Assembly (NCBI RefSeq): GCF_023806465.1
Contig: NZ_JAMSLS010000002.1
Span: 62,001 to 126,000, forward strand
Origin: Thermomicrobium sp. CFH 73360
GTDB lineage: Bacteria; Chloroflexota; Chloroflexia; Thermomicrobiales; Thermomicrobiaceae
Length of the DNA stretch: 64,000 nucleotides
Direction of reading: 5' to 3'
This document shows positions 8,245 to 17,608 of the stretch, piece by piece (positions within the stretch are counted from its first letter, which is position 1; every line of letters begins with the position of its first letter). A program made the translations under genes and the position numbers. The notes below the pieces were generated by a model. It was not told the origin of the DNA and did no database searches. It saw nothing but the letters and a program-made list of their open reading frames with translations.

Positions 8245-9872
8245 CGTCAGTAACAATCTCGTCTTTCGCGGAGCAGGCTGGCCGCCCGATTCTCATGGGA
8301 CGCCGCTGGGCCGTCTCCAGCGGCCATCCACTCGCCTCTTGGGTTGGGGCTCAGATACTCGAGCAAGGAGGGACTGCCGCCGATGCCGCTGTCGCTATCG
8401 CGGCCGCACTCAACGTCGTGGAACCACAGATGTCCGGGCTCGGTGGCGACCTCTTCGCGCTCTTTTTCCACGCAGAGACCAAGACCGTCTGGGCGGTCAA
8501 CGGTACAGGCCCAGCACCGCTTCAGGCAATACCTGAGCGTTTCCGAGGTGGCATACCGGAGCGCGGGCCGCTCAGCGTCTCAGTCCCAGCAGCAGCACGA
8601 GCGTGGGAATTGCTCGTCCAGCGCTGGGGACGTCTCTCATTCGCCCAGTCGCTGGCTCCAGCCATTGAACTGGCCCATGAAGGTTTCCCGGTCAGTCATA
8701 ACCTGGCGGCTTCTCTCCGAGCACATGCCGACCTACTCGCCAGTTACTCGCATTCAGCCCGGATCTTTCTGCCGAGCGGGAACGTCCCGCGACCGGGACA
8801 ACTGCTACGACAGACAGAACTCGCCCGAACGCTCGAAACGATTGCGAGAGAGGGGGCTGCTACCCTCTACGAAGGTGAGCTGGCCGATCGTCTCTCGCGC
8901 GCCGTCGTAGAAGCAGGCGGGTTACTGACTCGCGAGAGTTTGGCACTCGCGGAAGCGGACGTTGTGGCCCCACTCTCACTGTCATACCGCGGCTGGCTTG
9001 TCTGGGCACCTCCACCCAATTCCAGCGCCCATACGCTCCTCGAGATGCTTGGTATTCTTCAGCATCTCCCGCTCGAATCCTGGCGGCCACTCTCGGCTGA
9101 GTTGCTCCATGCCATGATCGAAGCGAAGAAAATCGCGTTTTCAGATCGGGAGCGATTCACAGGAGATCCCCGCTTCGGCAGTACACTGCCGGAGAACCTT
9201 CTCGATTCCGATCGGTTGCAGGCCCTGGCACGCGCAATTGATCCGCACCGTGCACGCCCTGTTCCACAGCGTCGCCCGCAGGAGGGATCACAGACAACGT
9301 CGTTCTCGGTGGTGGATCCAGACGGGAACATCATTGTTGTTACGGCCAGCATCAATATGGCATTCGGATCCGGCTTCGTGGCTGGCGACACTGGAATCTT
9401 GCTCAATAACCGCATGACGTATTGGCACCTTGAGGCTGGACATCCAAATCAGCTGCAACCGGGTAAGCGCGTGCGACAGACACTCAGCCCCATCCTGCTG
9501 ACGCGAGACGGGTCAGCACTCGGCATCGGCACTCCAGGCAGCGATGCGCAGGTCCAAATCTTGCTTCATGTGCTCGTTCACATCATCGATTACGGCTTCG
9601 AGCTGCAACCAGCTGTCGAACTCCCACGTTGGCGGCACCGTGGTCTAGCACAGGAGTCAAACTGGCCCCACGGAACGATGGACCTCGTCCAGGTCGAAGG
9701 TCGACTCCCCAATGTGACAATTGAAGGGTTACAAGCACGCGGGCATCGGGTCGAGCGATTGTCGCGGTGGGGCCCTATCGGGTCATGTCAAGTGGTCCAC
9801 CGCATCGACGACCCGCTAGTACTCCAAGCAGCGGCAGACCCTCGGAGCGATGCATACGCGATCGTGTGGTGA
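8241..9872 (+). CDS. ggt: Gamma-glutamyltransferase family protein
   Basis: A 543-residue Ntn-hydrolase of the gamma-glutamyltranspeptidase family, which self-cleaves and then transfers or hydrolyses gamma-glutamyl groups. The predicted nucleophile is Thr352 in SQTTSFSVVD, which differs from the classic TTH motif. The large-subunit region has GGTAADAAVA and GLGGDLF, and the small subunit GTPGSD. No clear signal peptide is seen, so it may be cytoplasmic, as in oxamate amidohydrolase-type (HpxW) relatives; that is an alternative function. Its GTG start overlaps the mobA stop. Confidence 0.88.
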   Translation: MTSVTISSFAEQAGRPILMGRRWAVSSGHPLASWVGAQILEQGGTAADAAVAIAAALNVVEPQMSGLGGDLFALFFHAETKTVWAVNGTGPAPLQAIPERFRGGIPERGPLSVSVPAAARAWELLVQRWGRLSFAQSLAPAIELAHEGFPVSHNLAASLRAHADLLASYSHSARIFLPSGNVPRPGQLLRQTELARTLETIAREGAATLYEGELADRLSRAVVEAGGLLTRESLALAEADVVAPLSLSYRGWLVWAPPPNSSAHTLLEMLGILQHLPLESWRPLSAELLHAMIEAKKIAFSDRERFTGDPRFGSTLPENLLDSDRLQALARAIDPHRARPVPQRRPQEGSQTTSFSVVDPDGNIIVVTASINMAFGSGFVAGDTGILLNNRMTYWHLEAGHPNQLQPGKRVRQTLSPILLTRDGSALGIGTPGSDAQVQILLHVLVHIIDYGFELQPAVELPRWRHRGLAQESNWPHGTMDLVQVEGRLPNVTIEGLQARGHRVERLSRWGPIGSCQVVHRIDDPLVLQAAADPRSDAYAIVW

Positions 9873-9890
9873 TGAGCGGGAGCAACAACT

Positions 9891-10703
9891 ATGCTGCGGA
9901 CTTGGCAGGAGTCCGGCATCGTAACGTTCCTGAGCGATTACGGGCTCCAGGACAGTTACGTGGCTCAAGTGAAAGGGGTCATTCTCGATCGCGCTCGACA
10001 GGCAACGATCGTCGACATCACGCATCTTATTCCACCACAGGACATTCTTGAGGGAGCCTTCCAACTCAGCACTGCCTGGCGAGTCTTCCCCGCTGGCACT
10101 ATTCACCTCGCGATCGTCGATCCAGGGGTTGGCACAGCGCGCCGCGCTGTCCTCCTCGTTGCGGATCAGCACGCATTCGTCTTACCAGACAACGGACTTG
10201 CAAGCTTCGTTCTTGCGGAAGCATCGTCGATTGCGGCGTGGGAACTCGACCGACCACAGTTCTTCCGGCATCCTGTATCGGCAACATTTCATGGACGTGA
10301 CCTCTTCGCGCCCATCGCCGCAGCACTCGTCACAGGAGTTCCACCAGACGACCTTGGTTCTCCGCTCGATCCCGCGACATTGGTTCGGCTGCCAGTCCCT
10401 GCGGTACAAATCGCAGCAGATCGCGTCATTGGACCTGTCGTATCCATCGATCGATTCGGCAACTGCCGAACCCTCATCCGACCTGAGCAGTTACCTGGAG
10501 CAGCTGATCGACTTCTCGTGCGCTGCAACACACTTGTTCTTCGTGGTCTCTCCCGTACCTTCGCGGACGTTGCTCCTGGCCAGCCACTTGCACTTTTTGG
10601 CAGTCACGGTGGGCTGGAATTGGCGGTGCGGGACGGGAATGCTGCGGCACAATGGGGTCTTGTTCGCGGCAGTCTCGTCGAGGTACACGTCGTCGCCGAG
10701 TGA
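9891..10703 (+). CDS. SAM hydroxide adenosyltransferase / SAM hydrolase (DUF62)
   Basis: A 270-residue protein of the chlorinase/fluorinase-like family that uses water to split S-adenosylmethionine into adenosine and methionine. Typical elements are FLSDYGLQDSYVAQVKG near the N-terminus, VDPGVGTARRAV and the mid-protein HGRDLFAP. The C-terminal domain contains SIDRFGN. There is no halide-specific context. It lies 18 bases after ggt and likely belongs to the mobA-ggt transcript. Confidence 0.9.
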   Translation: MLRTWQESGIVTFLSDYGLQDSYVAQVKGVILDRARQATIVDITHLIPPQDILEGAFQLSTAWRVFPAGTIHLAIVDPGVGTARRAVLLVADQHAFVLPDNGLASFVLAEASSIAAWELDRPQFFRHPVSATFHGRDLFAPIAAALVTGVPPDDLGSPLDPATLVRLPVPAVQIAADRVIGPVVSIDRFGNCRTLIRPEQLPGAADRLLVRCNTLVLRGLSRTFADVAPGQPLALFGSHGGLELAVRDGNAAAQWGLVRGSLVEVHVVAE

Positions 10704-10752
10704 GCAAGTGCTATACTGCCCACGTGGACATTCGAGCAGGAGTCCGTCACCG

Positions 10753-11010
10753 ATGGGACGCGTGCAGACAGCGAAATCACGGCGGAAGGCGACAAGGCGA
10801 ACCAGCCGAGCCACGACACCGACGCAAACCTCTGTGCCCAAAGCTTCGCCACCGGATACTCAGGCAGGAAGTGCAGTGGCGGGCATCATTAGCCCATGGG
10901 GACGTGTCGACGAAGAGTATGCGCTGATCAAGGCTGACTTGAAGCGGCTTGCCTGGGTCACAACTTTTCTCCTCGTGCTCCTCGCAGTCCTTACCGTTCT
11001 CTTACGTTGA
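10753..11010 (+). CDS. Small C-tail-anchored membrane protein
   Basis: An 85-residue protein with a basic, Ser/Thr/Pro-rich N-terminal half, a conserved-looking segment WGRVDEEYALIKADLKRL, and one C-terminal membrane helix (about residues 66-84). I do not recognise a named family. ATG 10753 has a GGAG about 10 bases upstream. It follows the SAM hydrolase by 49 bases and is probably the last gene of that transcript. Confidence 0.65.
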   Translation: MGRVQTAKSRRKATRRTSRATTPTQTSVPKASPPDTQAGSAVAGIISPWGRVDEEYALIKADLKRLAWVTTFLLVLLAVLTVLLR

Positions 11011-11023
11011 AAGACGGGAGAAA

Positions 11024-11059
11024 CTTGAGCGCCCGCCTCGAACGAGGCGGGCGCTCAAG
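11024..11059 (-). terminator. Hairpin terminator after the TPR gene
   Basis: A 17-base inverted repeat (CTTGAGCGCCCGCCTCG and its complement) closes the gap between convergent genes. On the minus strand it is followed by TTTCTCCCGTCTTT, so it best serves the TPR gene. Confidence 0.75.
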
Positions 11060-11073
11060 GACTCTGCGGTCGC

Positions 11074-11964
11074 TCAGCCTTCGATTGTCTCGTCCAGGTC
11101 GAGGTCGACGACCAGCGCATCCTCGTCGACAGTACTGAGCAGTTCCTCAGCAACTTCTGTCTCTTCTTCCTCGATCTCAATTGCCTCTTCCTCCACGCCC
11201 AGAGTCTCGACTTCCTCCTCTGGGAAGAGCTCCTCTTCCTCGAGCTCCTCGGGTCTGAACTTCTCGGGAACATACGGACGTGGCGGCGCAATCTTCGGCT
11301 GCGGCGGGAAGGACGGCACGTTCAGAAGGTGTGGCGCACGAAAGACCTCACGCAAGATGATGCGGAGCGTATCGCCAGTCAATTGCAGGACAAACGCACG
11401 GTACTGATTCCCTTCCCGCCAAAGCCGCATCAACCGCCGAGCGAGTCGCCCTTCGAGTTGCCCGAGCCGTGTACCGTCCGCATCGACGACGAAGACCGCG
11501 CTCTCTGCGTACTGTAGGAAGACCTCCTGCCCAGGGAAGAGGCGCGCCAGGATCACAGATGCGGCAGGTCGGAGCAGATCGGTAACATAGGTTCGCCCCA
11601 TCTCTTCCATGAAGACGTCTGGCCGTGGTGCGGGACGCCCAGCAGGCATCGGGATCACCCCGTCCGTGGTCTGCCCAGCCAGCCACTCAAGTCGGGTGAC
11701 ATTGCGCTGCGCAATTGCATTGGTCGGTTCGATCTCCAGCGCCCGCTGGTACGCCGCTCGCGCATCAGCCACCCGACCAAGCTCAGCATACGCATGTCCA
11801 AGGCGGTTCCAGGCCATGACGTCACGCGGCACCAACTCAATAATCCGCCGGTTCAGCTCCACCGCCCGCTGCCATTCACCCTGGAAGGCGGCTTGCTTTG
11901 CCGCCTGTGTCAGTCGACGAAACAGGCGACGTTCTTGGCTACCATGATTGGAAAGTGCTGACAT
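11074..11964 (-). CDS. TPR-repeat protein with acidic C-terminal tail
   Basis: A 296-residue protein. About residues 15-95 form two to three tetratricopeptide repeats (for example AWNRLGHAYAELGRVADARA). A middle domain (about 115-220) is unassigned, and the last 65 residues are dominated by Glu and Asp. TPRs mediate protein contacts; the acidic tail suggests binding to basic or nucleic-acid-associated partners (inference). It lies 24 bases downstream of miaB on the same strand and is probably co-transcribed with it. The function is unknown. Confidence 0.75.
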   Translation of the reverse strand: MSALSNHGSQERRLFRRLTQAAKQAAFQGEWQRAVELNRRIIELVPRDVMAWNRLGHAYAELGRVADARAAYQRALEIEPTNAIAQRNVTRLEWLAGQTTDGVIPMPAGRPAPRPDVFMEEMGRTYVTDLLRPAASVILARLFPGQEVFLQYAESAVFVVDADGTRLGQLEGRLARRLMRLWREGNQYRAFVLQLTGDTLRIILREVFRAPHLLNVPSFPPQPKIAPPRPYVPEKFRPEELEEEELFPEEEVETLGVEEEAIEIEEEETEVAEELLSTVDEDALVVDLDLDETIEG

Positions 11965-11988
11965 TGCTGTACTCTGCCTCCATCCAGT

Positions 11989-13365
11989 TCAACTTGCAAC
12001 ACCGACCGCTCGGGGGGATTCGACGGCCACAGGTTCGCCGAGCAAATACCAAGGGCTGACATGGGTGATGCGAACCTGCACAAGACGTCCCCGCCACTCG
12101 CCCGGCGCCTCGAAGAACACCAGCGTGTTGCCACGCGTGCGCCCACGCCAGCGACCCCGGGCGACGCCGTCAACGAGGATCTCAACCGTCCGACCAAGAT
12201 AGCGCTGGTTCCGCTCCCGGGCGATCCGCTCCTGGAGCTCCTCGATTGCCCGATGACGCCGCCGCTTCTCCTCACGCGGCACGTCGTCCGGCCAGCGTGC
12301 CGAAAGCGTTCCAGGCCGCGGCGAGTACATCGCCACATGTACCTTATCGAACTGAATCTCTTCTACAAGCCGGTAGGTGTTCAGGAACTGGTCTTCAGTC
12401 TCTCCAGGAAATCCGACAATGATATCGGTGGAGAGCGTCACCTCGGGAATCCACTCCCGGATCCGCGCAATCCGCTCCCGGTATTCTTCCACCGTGTAGT
12501 TGCGCCGCATGCGGCGCAGCACCTCGTTGTCACCGGCTTGCACTGGCAAGTTGACGTGCTCGCAGACTTTCGGCAACTCCGCGATCGCACGGACAAGCTT
12601 GTCGCTGAAGTACTTTGGATGGGACGTCAGGAAGCGGATACGCTCGATTCCAGGCACCTCATGCACACGTGCCAAGAGATCTGCAAGATCTGGCTGCCCT
12701 GGAAGATCGTGGCCATAGGCGTTCACCGTTTGGCCAAGCAGCGTGACCTCACGAACATTACGCGCTGCGAGCTTCTCGACCTCAGCGACCACCTGCTCGA
12801 TAGGCCGACTACGCTCGCGACCACGCCGATACGGCACGATGCAGTAGGAGCAGACGAAGTTGCATCCATAGATCACTGGGACAAAGGCGGTCACCTCGGG
12901 ATCCGCCTGACCTTCGTCGTAATAATGGGGAAGCTCGACAAGATCGACGTCAACTTCGGCGAGCTCGGGCACTAACTGGACAAGACGCTCGAACTCAGAC
13001 GGTCCGTACCAGAGATCAACCCACGGGAAGCGCTCAGCCAGCCGCCGTTCTTGACCGGTCACAAGACAACCCGTCACCGCAATCCGCACATGCGGTTTGC
13101 GTCGCTTCAGCCGCGCTAAGGCCCCGATGTACCCGAGTGCCTTGTCCTCGGCCTGCTGCCGCACCACACAGGTGTTGACAATGACGACATCCGCATCCCA
13201 CTCACGTGCCGCTGGAAGGTATCCCGCCTGTCGCAACAAGGCGGCCGCTTTCGCCGACTCGGCCTCGTTCATCTGACAGCCGATCGTCCAAATATGGAAG
13301 CGCTTGACAACTGGTTCTTCAGCGACGATCGCCGTCGTTCGTGGTTGAAGCTGGACGAGCTGCAT
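11989..13365 (-). CDS. miaB: tRNA-2-methylthio-N6-isopentenyladenosine37 methylthiotransferase
   Basis: A 458-residue radical-SAM methylthiotransferase that adds a methylthio group to i6A37 of tRNAs reading UNN codons. It has the N-terminal MTTase domain (TIGCQMNEAES, NTCVVRQQAE and TGCL carry the three cysteines of one cluster), the radical-SAM motif GCNFVCSYCIVP near residue 170, and a C-terminal TRAM domain. ATG 13365 follows GGAGGG; a GTG at 13380 lacks a site. The order and length match MiaB better than the tRNA t6A paralogue MtaB. Confidence 0.93.
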   Translation of the reverse strand: MQLVQLQPRTTAIVAEEPVVKRFHIWTIGCQMNEAESAKAAALLRQAGYLPAAREWDADVVIVNTCVVRQQAEDKALGYIGALARLKRRKPHVRIAVTGCLVTGQERRLAERFPWVDLWYGPSEFERLVQLVPELAEVDVDLVELPHYYDEGQADPEVTAFVPVIYGCNFVCSYCIVPYRRGRERSRPIEQVVAEVEKLAARNVREVTLLGQTVNAYGHDLPGQPDLADLLARVHEVPGIERIRFLTSHPKYFSDKLVRAIAELPKVCEHVNLPVQAGDNEVLRRMRRNYTVEEYRERIARIREWIPEVTLSTDIIVGFPGETEDQFLNTYRLVEEIQFDKVHVAMYSPRPGTLSARWPDDVPREEKRRRHRAIEELQERIARERNQRYLGRTVEILVDGVARGRWRGRTRGNTLVFFEAPGEWRGRLVQVRITHVSPWYLLGEPVAVESPRAVGVAS

Positions 13366-13561
13366 GGAGTCTCCCTCCACAGGCGCAACGCGCCCGTGTC
13401 GTCGTACAGTCTATCAGTATACCCGATAGCGAGCCTCGGAACTGCCTGGCCGCGCCTCTCGCTTCCTGTGCTAGGATACACGCGAGGAGGTGGCCGACGA
13501 GCCGAATGACTTACCCAGGACGCGGAACGTCCGCGTTCGTTCGGCTCTGCAAGGAGGGTCT

Positions 13562-14335
13562 ATGACACACCGACGCTGCGGCACCTGCCGCTATTTCGAA
13601 GAAGGTGGACTGGCTGGATCCGGATGGTGCCGACACCCGCAACGACGGGATCTGCAGCACATGGTATTCGTCCGTCGTGGCGAACTGGCATGCCGCACTG
13701 GATGGGATCAAGATCTGTGGGAGCCACGCGATACCGAGGAACGGCCACCCCTGTCAGTGATCACCGGCTCGTGGCACCACCACACTGAAGTGCCAGAACC
13801 GCTGTTTTCCTCTGCAGAACCACCGCCATCCGTGCGTGAACGGCCCTCACCTTCTGAAGGCGTTGGTGACTTGCCACGTATCACTTTACCGCTCACTCAA
13901 GGGGCCCAAGTCGGCTTGCGCAACGGCCAGAGCGGTGAGACACAACCACTGCCGCTGGTCCCGGATCCTGCCGAGCCCACCGAATCCATCGACGCCATAG
14001 AGGGATCATCGGCCGCAGACGTCCCACCTGATGCTCAAGCGGTACTCGCTGCCTTACCCCGTATTTGTCGAACCTGCCGGGATTTCCGCCCGACCGGCGA
14101 TGGACGAACCGGCTGGTGTGGTAACTCGTACGCCTTTCCCGAGCGGACACTCGTCGATGCCAACAAGCTGACATGTGCGGGCACGCTTGGTTCCTGGTGG
14201 CTACCGAGCGATGAGTGGTGGCTGCAGCAAGCTGATATTTCCCATCACGGCCAACCAACACCTCATGTTGACGAGTTCTTGCGTCAACTGCTCACCGAAC
14301 GGCTGCAGGAGCGACGACGTCGTGCGAGTTCCTGA
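13562..14335 (+). CDS. Protein with two four-cysteine modules, unknown function
   Basis: A 257-residue protein I cannot assign to a named family. Residues 6-50 and about 182-235 are related modules: CGTCRYF...GWCRHP...LACRTGWDQDLW and CRTCRDF...GWCGNS...LTCAGTLGSWW. Each has a CxxC pair, a GWC and a further Cys, a plausible zinc- or iron-sulfur-binding knuckle. The linker of about 130 residues is Pro/Ser/Glu-rich and likely disordered. ATG 13562 follows AAGGAGGG. The stop is 11 bases before the RodZ-like gene, suggesting an operon and perhaps a cell-envelope role. Confidence 0.75.
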   Translation: MTHRRCGTCRYFEEGGLAGSGWCRHPQRRDLQHMVFVRRGELACRTGWDQDLWEPRDTEERPPLSVITGSWHHHTEVPEPLFSSAEPPPSVRERPSPSEGVGDLPRITLPLTQGAQVGLRNGQSGETQPLPLVPDPAEPTESIDAIEGSSAADVPPDAQAVLAALPRICRTCRDFRPTGDGRTGWCGNSYAFPERTLVDANKLTCAGTLGSWWLPSDEWWLQQADISHHGQPTPHVDEFLRQLLTERLQERRRRASS

Positions 14336-14346
14336 GGTAAAGACCG

Positions 14347-15204
14347 ATGGGTGAGTTTGGCGAACTTCTGCGAAATGCACGAGCCTATCGCGGCGTCTCC
14401 TTGGTCGACGCAGAACGCGCGACCCGCATCAATCGCCGGTATCTCGCCGCGCTGGAGCAGGAAGCCTTCGATCAGCTTCCCCCGCTCACATACGCGCGGG
14501 GCATCGTGCGTATCTACGCACAGTACCTTGGTCTTGATCCGGTGACAGTGCTCGCCAAGTTCGAAGAGGCGCACGGCCAGCGGAGTATGGGTTTCCGCGT
14601 CGTACCGGCGGTTCGTCCTGTGCAGGAACCGCTTATGCACTGGGCACCAAACTTCGCGGTTATTGCCTTTATGCTAGCAATCTCCGCGATCGTCTTTGCC
14701 CTTGTCTACACGACGTATCTCGCCCCACGCCAGCAGCCGACACCCACGCTGCTCGCCTCCACCGAAAATACGACTCCCGTCCCGACTGTTCCTCCTCCTC
14801 TGAACGTTGACACGCCCGAACCGATTAATTCGCCCGCTGTTTCGCCCTCACCATCACCTGCAGCTTCGGCCACGCCGACCGCACCGTTAGCGACAACCAC
14901 ACCCACTGCGGCGCCAGAGGAGACTCCTCCCCCCAGCGTCGAGTCCAATCCTCCACCGACCCCAGGGGCACGGAGCGGTGAGCATCTCTTTGAGATTGTC
15001 ACAACCGGCCGCGTCTGGGTCCAAGCGACGGTGGACGGGCACCTTGTTCTGGCCGAGACACTCGATGCGGGAGCGCGGCGAACATTTCGTGGGCAGACAC
15101 TGACCGTATCGTCCGGCAATGCGCCACTCGTACGGGTGATCGTGGACGGCGAGGATCAAGGCCCGCTTGGTCAACGTTGGGACCAGACAGCAACCTACCC
15201 GTGA
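14347..15204 (+). CDS. rodZ: RodZ-like HTH membrane protein
   Basis: A 285-residue protein with an N-terminal Cro-like helix-turn-helix domain (about 1-75: LLRNARAYRGVSLVDAERAT, then RRYLAALE), one membrane helix (about 98-120), a Pro/Thr/Ser-rich linker (about 125-210) and a C-terminal beta domain of the DUF4115 type (about 212-285, GRVWVQATVDG). RodZ tethers MreB and supports rod shape. No mre genes are in view, so the symbol rests on architecture. It forms a pair with the upstream cysteine-module gene. Confidence 0.83.
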   Translation: MGEFGELLRNARAYRGVSLVDAERATRINRRYLAALEQEAFDQLPPLTYARGIVRIYAQYLGLDPVTVLAKFEEAHGQRSMGFRVVPAVRPVQEPLMHWAPNFAVIAFMLAISAIVFALVYTTYLAPRQQPTPTLLASTENTTPVPTVPPPLNVDTPEPINSPAVSPSPSPAASATPTAPLATTTPTAAPEETPPPSVESNPPPTPGARSGEHLFEIVTTGRVWVQATVDGHLVLAETLDAGARRTFRGQTLTVSSGNAPLVRVIVDGEDQGPLGQRWDQTATYP

Positions 15205-15229
15205 CCGCTGCTGATTGCGGTACCCCGAC

Positions 15230-16141
15230 TTACGCTTCATCGATACCGCGGGAGAACGCAGGCACAACAGCGGTCAGGGCCTTCGGCTCCACGACCACCG
15301 TCAATTCCTCAGCGTTGGCACAACGATCGCCATCAACCTCAACCGGGGCCGGGACACGTGAACGGATCGAAACGCGGCGTCCGCGCCAATGTTCCACAAA
15401 GCGCGAGCGCCACAACCGGCCCAACGCCGCCCAGCTGAACAATTCTGCCCAGCCGGCCATGTTCGGTGGTCGCAAACAAAGCACATCAAGATAACCATCG
15501 CTCGGATCGCTATCTGGTGCCAACTGAAAGTGGGGATGAACGAGGAACGAGCCATTGGCTACAAGCACAGTCCGGGCAACAATTTCCCGTGACTCTCCAT
15601 CGATCTCCACGACAAACGGCCACGGTCCATCGCCAAGATGGCGGAGTCCAGGGAGGAGATAGCTCCGCCAAGCGAAGAATCGCTTCACATGTGGTGAGGC
15701 ATCAGCCACAATCTGGGCGTCGATCCCCATCCCACCGAGAAACAAGAGAATTCGATCGGGGGTCACTCGCCCCACGTCGAGACGCCGATAACGAACGGGG
15801 CCTGCCAACGCCTGTGCGGCTCGGACTGGTTCACCTGGAAGTCCAAGGAGGCGCGCGACGTGGTTCGTGGATCCGCCCGGCAAGACACTGAAAAACGCTG
15901 GCGATCCGATGACACTGGCAGCGACGCGGCTTGCGGTTCCGTCGCCACCGAACGCCACAACGATCTCCGCCACCTGCGCGGCCGCACGGGCGAGCAGTCC
16001 GATTTCTTCGGGTTCCGAGCCGACGTGAACTTCGACCCGAAACCGTTGCTCCAGCCTGCGGGTCACTCGCTCGATAATTGCCGGGCGGACACGTCCCGCA
16101 CCGGCATTCACCACGAGCGCCAAAGTCGGATGTGCTTTCAT
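15230..16141 (-). CDS. Diacylglycerol kinase-family lipid kinase
   Basis: A 303-residue protein with the DAGK catalytic domain: VVNAGAGRV at the N-terminus, the ATP-site GGDGTASRVA near residue 60, and LPGGSTNHVARLLGLPG. It phosphorylates a lipid alcohol such as diacylglycerol or a sphingoid base; relatives include YegS and BmrU. Its ATG overlaps the TGA of the preceding gene (ATGA), so it is the last gene of the operon running from 19754. The exact substrate is unknown. Confidence 0.85.
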   Translation of the reverse strand: MKAHPTLALVVNAGAGRVRPAIIERVTRRLEQRFRVEVHVGSEPEEIGLLARAAAQVAEIVVAFGGDGTASRVAASVIGSPAFFSVLPGGSTNHVARLLGLPGEPVRAAQALAGPVRYRRLDVGRVTPDRILLFLGGMGIDAQIVADASPHVKRFFAWRSYLLPGLRHLGDGPWPFVVEIDGESREIVARTVLVANGSFLVHPHFQLAPDSDPSDGYLDVLCLRPPNMAGWAELFSWAALGRLWRSRFVEHWRGRRVSIRSRVPAPVEVDGDRCANAEELTVVVEPKALTAVVPAFSRGIDEA

Positions 16142-17307
16142 GCGGTCGTCGGTGCTCCTATCCGATACCGCAGAATCGCGCCGATCCCACCGTATGGCTG
16201 TAGCCGCGCGCGGAGATCCGGCTCCGTGAGGAACACCAGGTTCGCGTTCTGCCGGTAGGCTTCGGCATAGACCTCCGGAACGATATTCTGGCGCGCGCGG
16301 ACCGGACCCCCACAGAACTGGCACTCGGTAACGTCGCTTCCGATCGCTTGCAGCGCTCCGCAGCGCAAGCAGTATTTCCCTGGCACACTGAGCGAATCAT
16401 CGATCACCATCGCATTGACGTTGCGCATTTGCACGACCTCGACGACCCGATCAAGTCCCACGACCGCCATGTCCTGGCTCAGCGCTTCTTCCAGGACTAA
16501 GTCGAGGTAGCGCTCACGCTCCTGCCGCTGCCACGCCGAGATGATCCGCTTTGTTTCCTCCTGGACCTGCTTCGCTGTCGATTCCATCAGAGAGTTGAAC
16601 GAGCCGACATACCGCTCACGCAGATATGGGTGTAAACCATCCACAAAGTCCCTCACTACCTCGTCTGGTCCAGCGACAACCAGGAAGCGGAATGGCTCCT
16701 GCTCGAACAACTGAAAAAGGACTTGTCCCACCCGCTGGAAGTGCTGTCGCACGTGTTCTTCGATGTGCCGCGCAAAGCGTGCCTGCGACCAGCCGCCTTG
16801 CCCATGCTGGCCAGGCACTTCCTCGTCCAGTCGCACGGCAACCTCGCGGAAAACGGCCAAGTGTCCAGAAAAAATCCTCGCTCGATCACGTGAAATCAGG
16901 CAGGTGCACACTGGCTCGAAGAACTCGACTACCCGCACCAGGCGTCCGATCACCGGACGGAAGTCCAGATCAGCCTCATTCCCAACTTCGCGCGGAACGT
17001 GGTATACGCGCCAAAGACTAGCCCGACTGCTCGCGAAGAGTGCCACACCCTGACCGAACTCGTCTCCGTGATCACGGAAGAACTCGCGAATTCGCTCGAT
17101 ATCTTCATCAACCGCAACCACTTGCGCCCTGGTAAGCCCAATTTGCTCCTTGGCTTGCTCAAGTTCGCGCAGCAAGTTCTTGAGACGAATGGAGTAATGG
17201 TCGTCTGTCACATGCTCCTTATCAACTCGAAGATAGAGACTCACAATGGGCCACTGATCGCTCCGCAGCGCACCCAATCCTTCGACTTCGCGTCGCGTTA
17301 TCTCCAC
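16138..17307 (-). CDS. BaeRF/VLRF1-type peptide release factor homologue
   Basis: A 389-residue protein with the aRF1/eRF1-like three-part layout found in baeRF-type bacterial proteins: an N-terminal domain (SLYLRVDKEH), a middle nuclease-like domain with FLVVAGPDEVVRDF and a C-terminal L7Ae-like domain containing a zinc ribbon (CLRCG and CQFCGG). Some relatives act on stalled ribosomes or peptidyl-tRNA, but activity here is inferred. GTG 17307 with GGGAGG six bases upstream is preferred to a TTG at 17400, which would overlap the small upstream gene. It is coupled to the lipid kinase gene. Confidence 0.72.
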   Translation of the reverse strand: MEITRREVEGLGALRSDQWPIVSLYLRVDKEHVTDDHYSIRLKNLLRELEQAKEQIGLTRAQVVAVDEDIERIREFFRDHGDEFGQGVALFASSRASLWRVYHVPREVGNEADLDFRPVIGRLVRVVEFFEPVCTCLISRDRARIFSGHLAVFREVAVRLDEEVPGQHGQGGWSQARFARHIEEHVRQHFQRVGQVLFQLFEQEPFRFLVVAGPDEVVRDFVDGLHPYLRERYVGSFNSLMESTAKQVQEETKRIISAWQRQERERYLDLVLEEALSQDMAVVGLDRVVEVVQMRNVNAMVIDDSLSVPGKYCLRCGALQAIGSDVTECQFCGGPVRARQNIVPEVYAEAYRQNANLVFLTEPDLRARLQPYGGIGAILRYRIGAPTTA

Positions 17308-17356
17308 ACCAAACCCTCCCCATACCCGCTCCTGGATTGACCTGCAGACGTCAAAC

Positions 17357-17476
17357 TCAGCGCCCGCTGGTTCTTTCTTCCGGTCCGAAGAGACGTTCAA
17401 CCAAATAATTCGCCAGCCAGGTCGCCAGAGCCGCCAAGACGAGGTTCAGGACACCGCGGACAAGATTCCGTACCAT
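17357..17476 (-). CDS. 39-residue single-helix membrane peptide
   Basis: A very short gene in the operon gap. The peptide has a basic start (MVRNLVRG), one hydrophobic helix (VLNLVLAALATWLANYLV) and a charged tail. ATG 17476 has GGGGAG eight bases upstream. It sits in series with flanking same-strand genes, so it is likely expressed. No family is recognised. Confidence 0.6.
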   Translation of the reverse strand: MVRNLVRGVLNLVLAALATWLANYLVERLFGPEERTSGR

Positions 17477-17608
17477 CGGATTCGCTCCCCTTCCCCGCAC
17501 GACGGCCCTCCAGCCGCGAATCACCTTGTCCCAAAGCAGTCTACCATGTCACACGCTTCGGCTTGTTCTCCCATATACCGAACAAAATGATCTGCCAACT
17601 CCCTCGCT

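Noticed and set aside
10048..10752. Upstream part of a 320-codon frame ending in the small membrane protein
   Set aside because: It is out of frame with the SAM hydrolase gene and has no protein-like features; only the last 85 codons look real.
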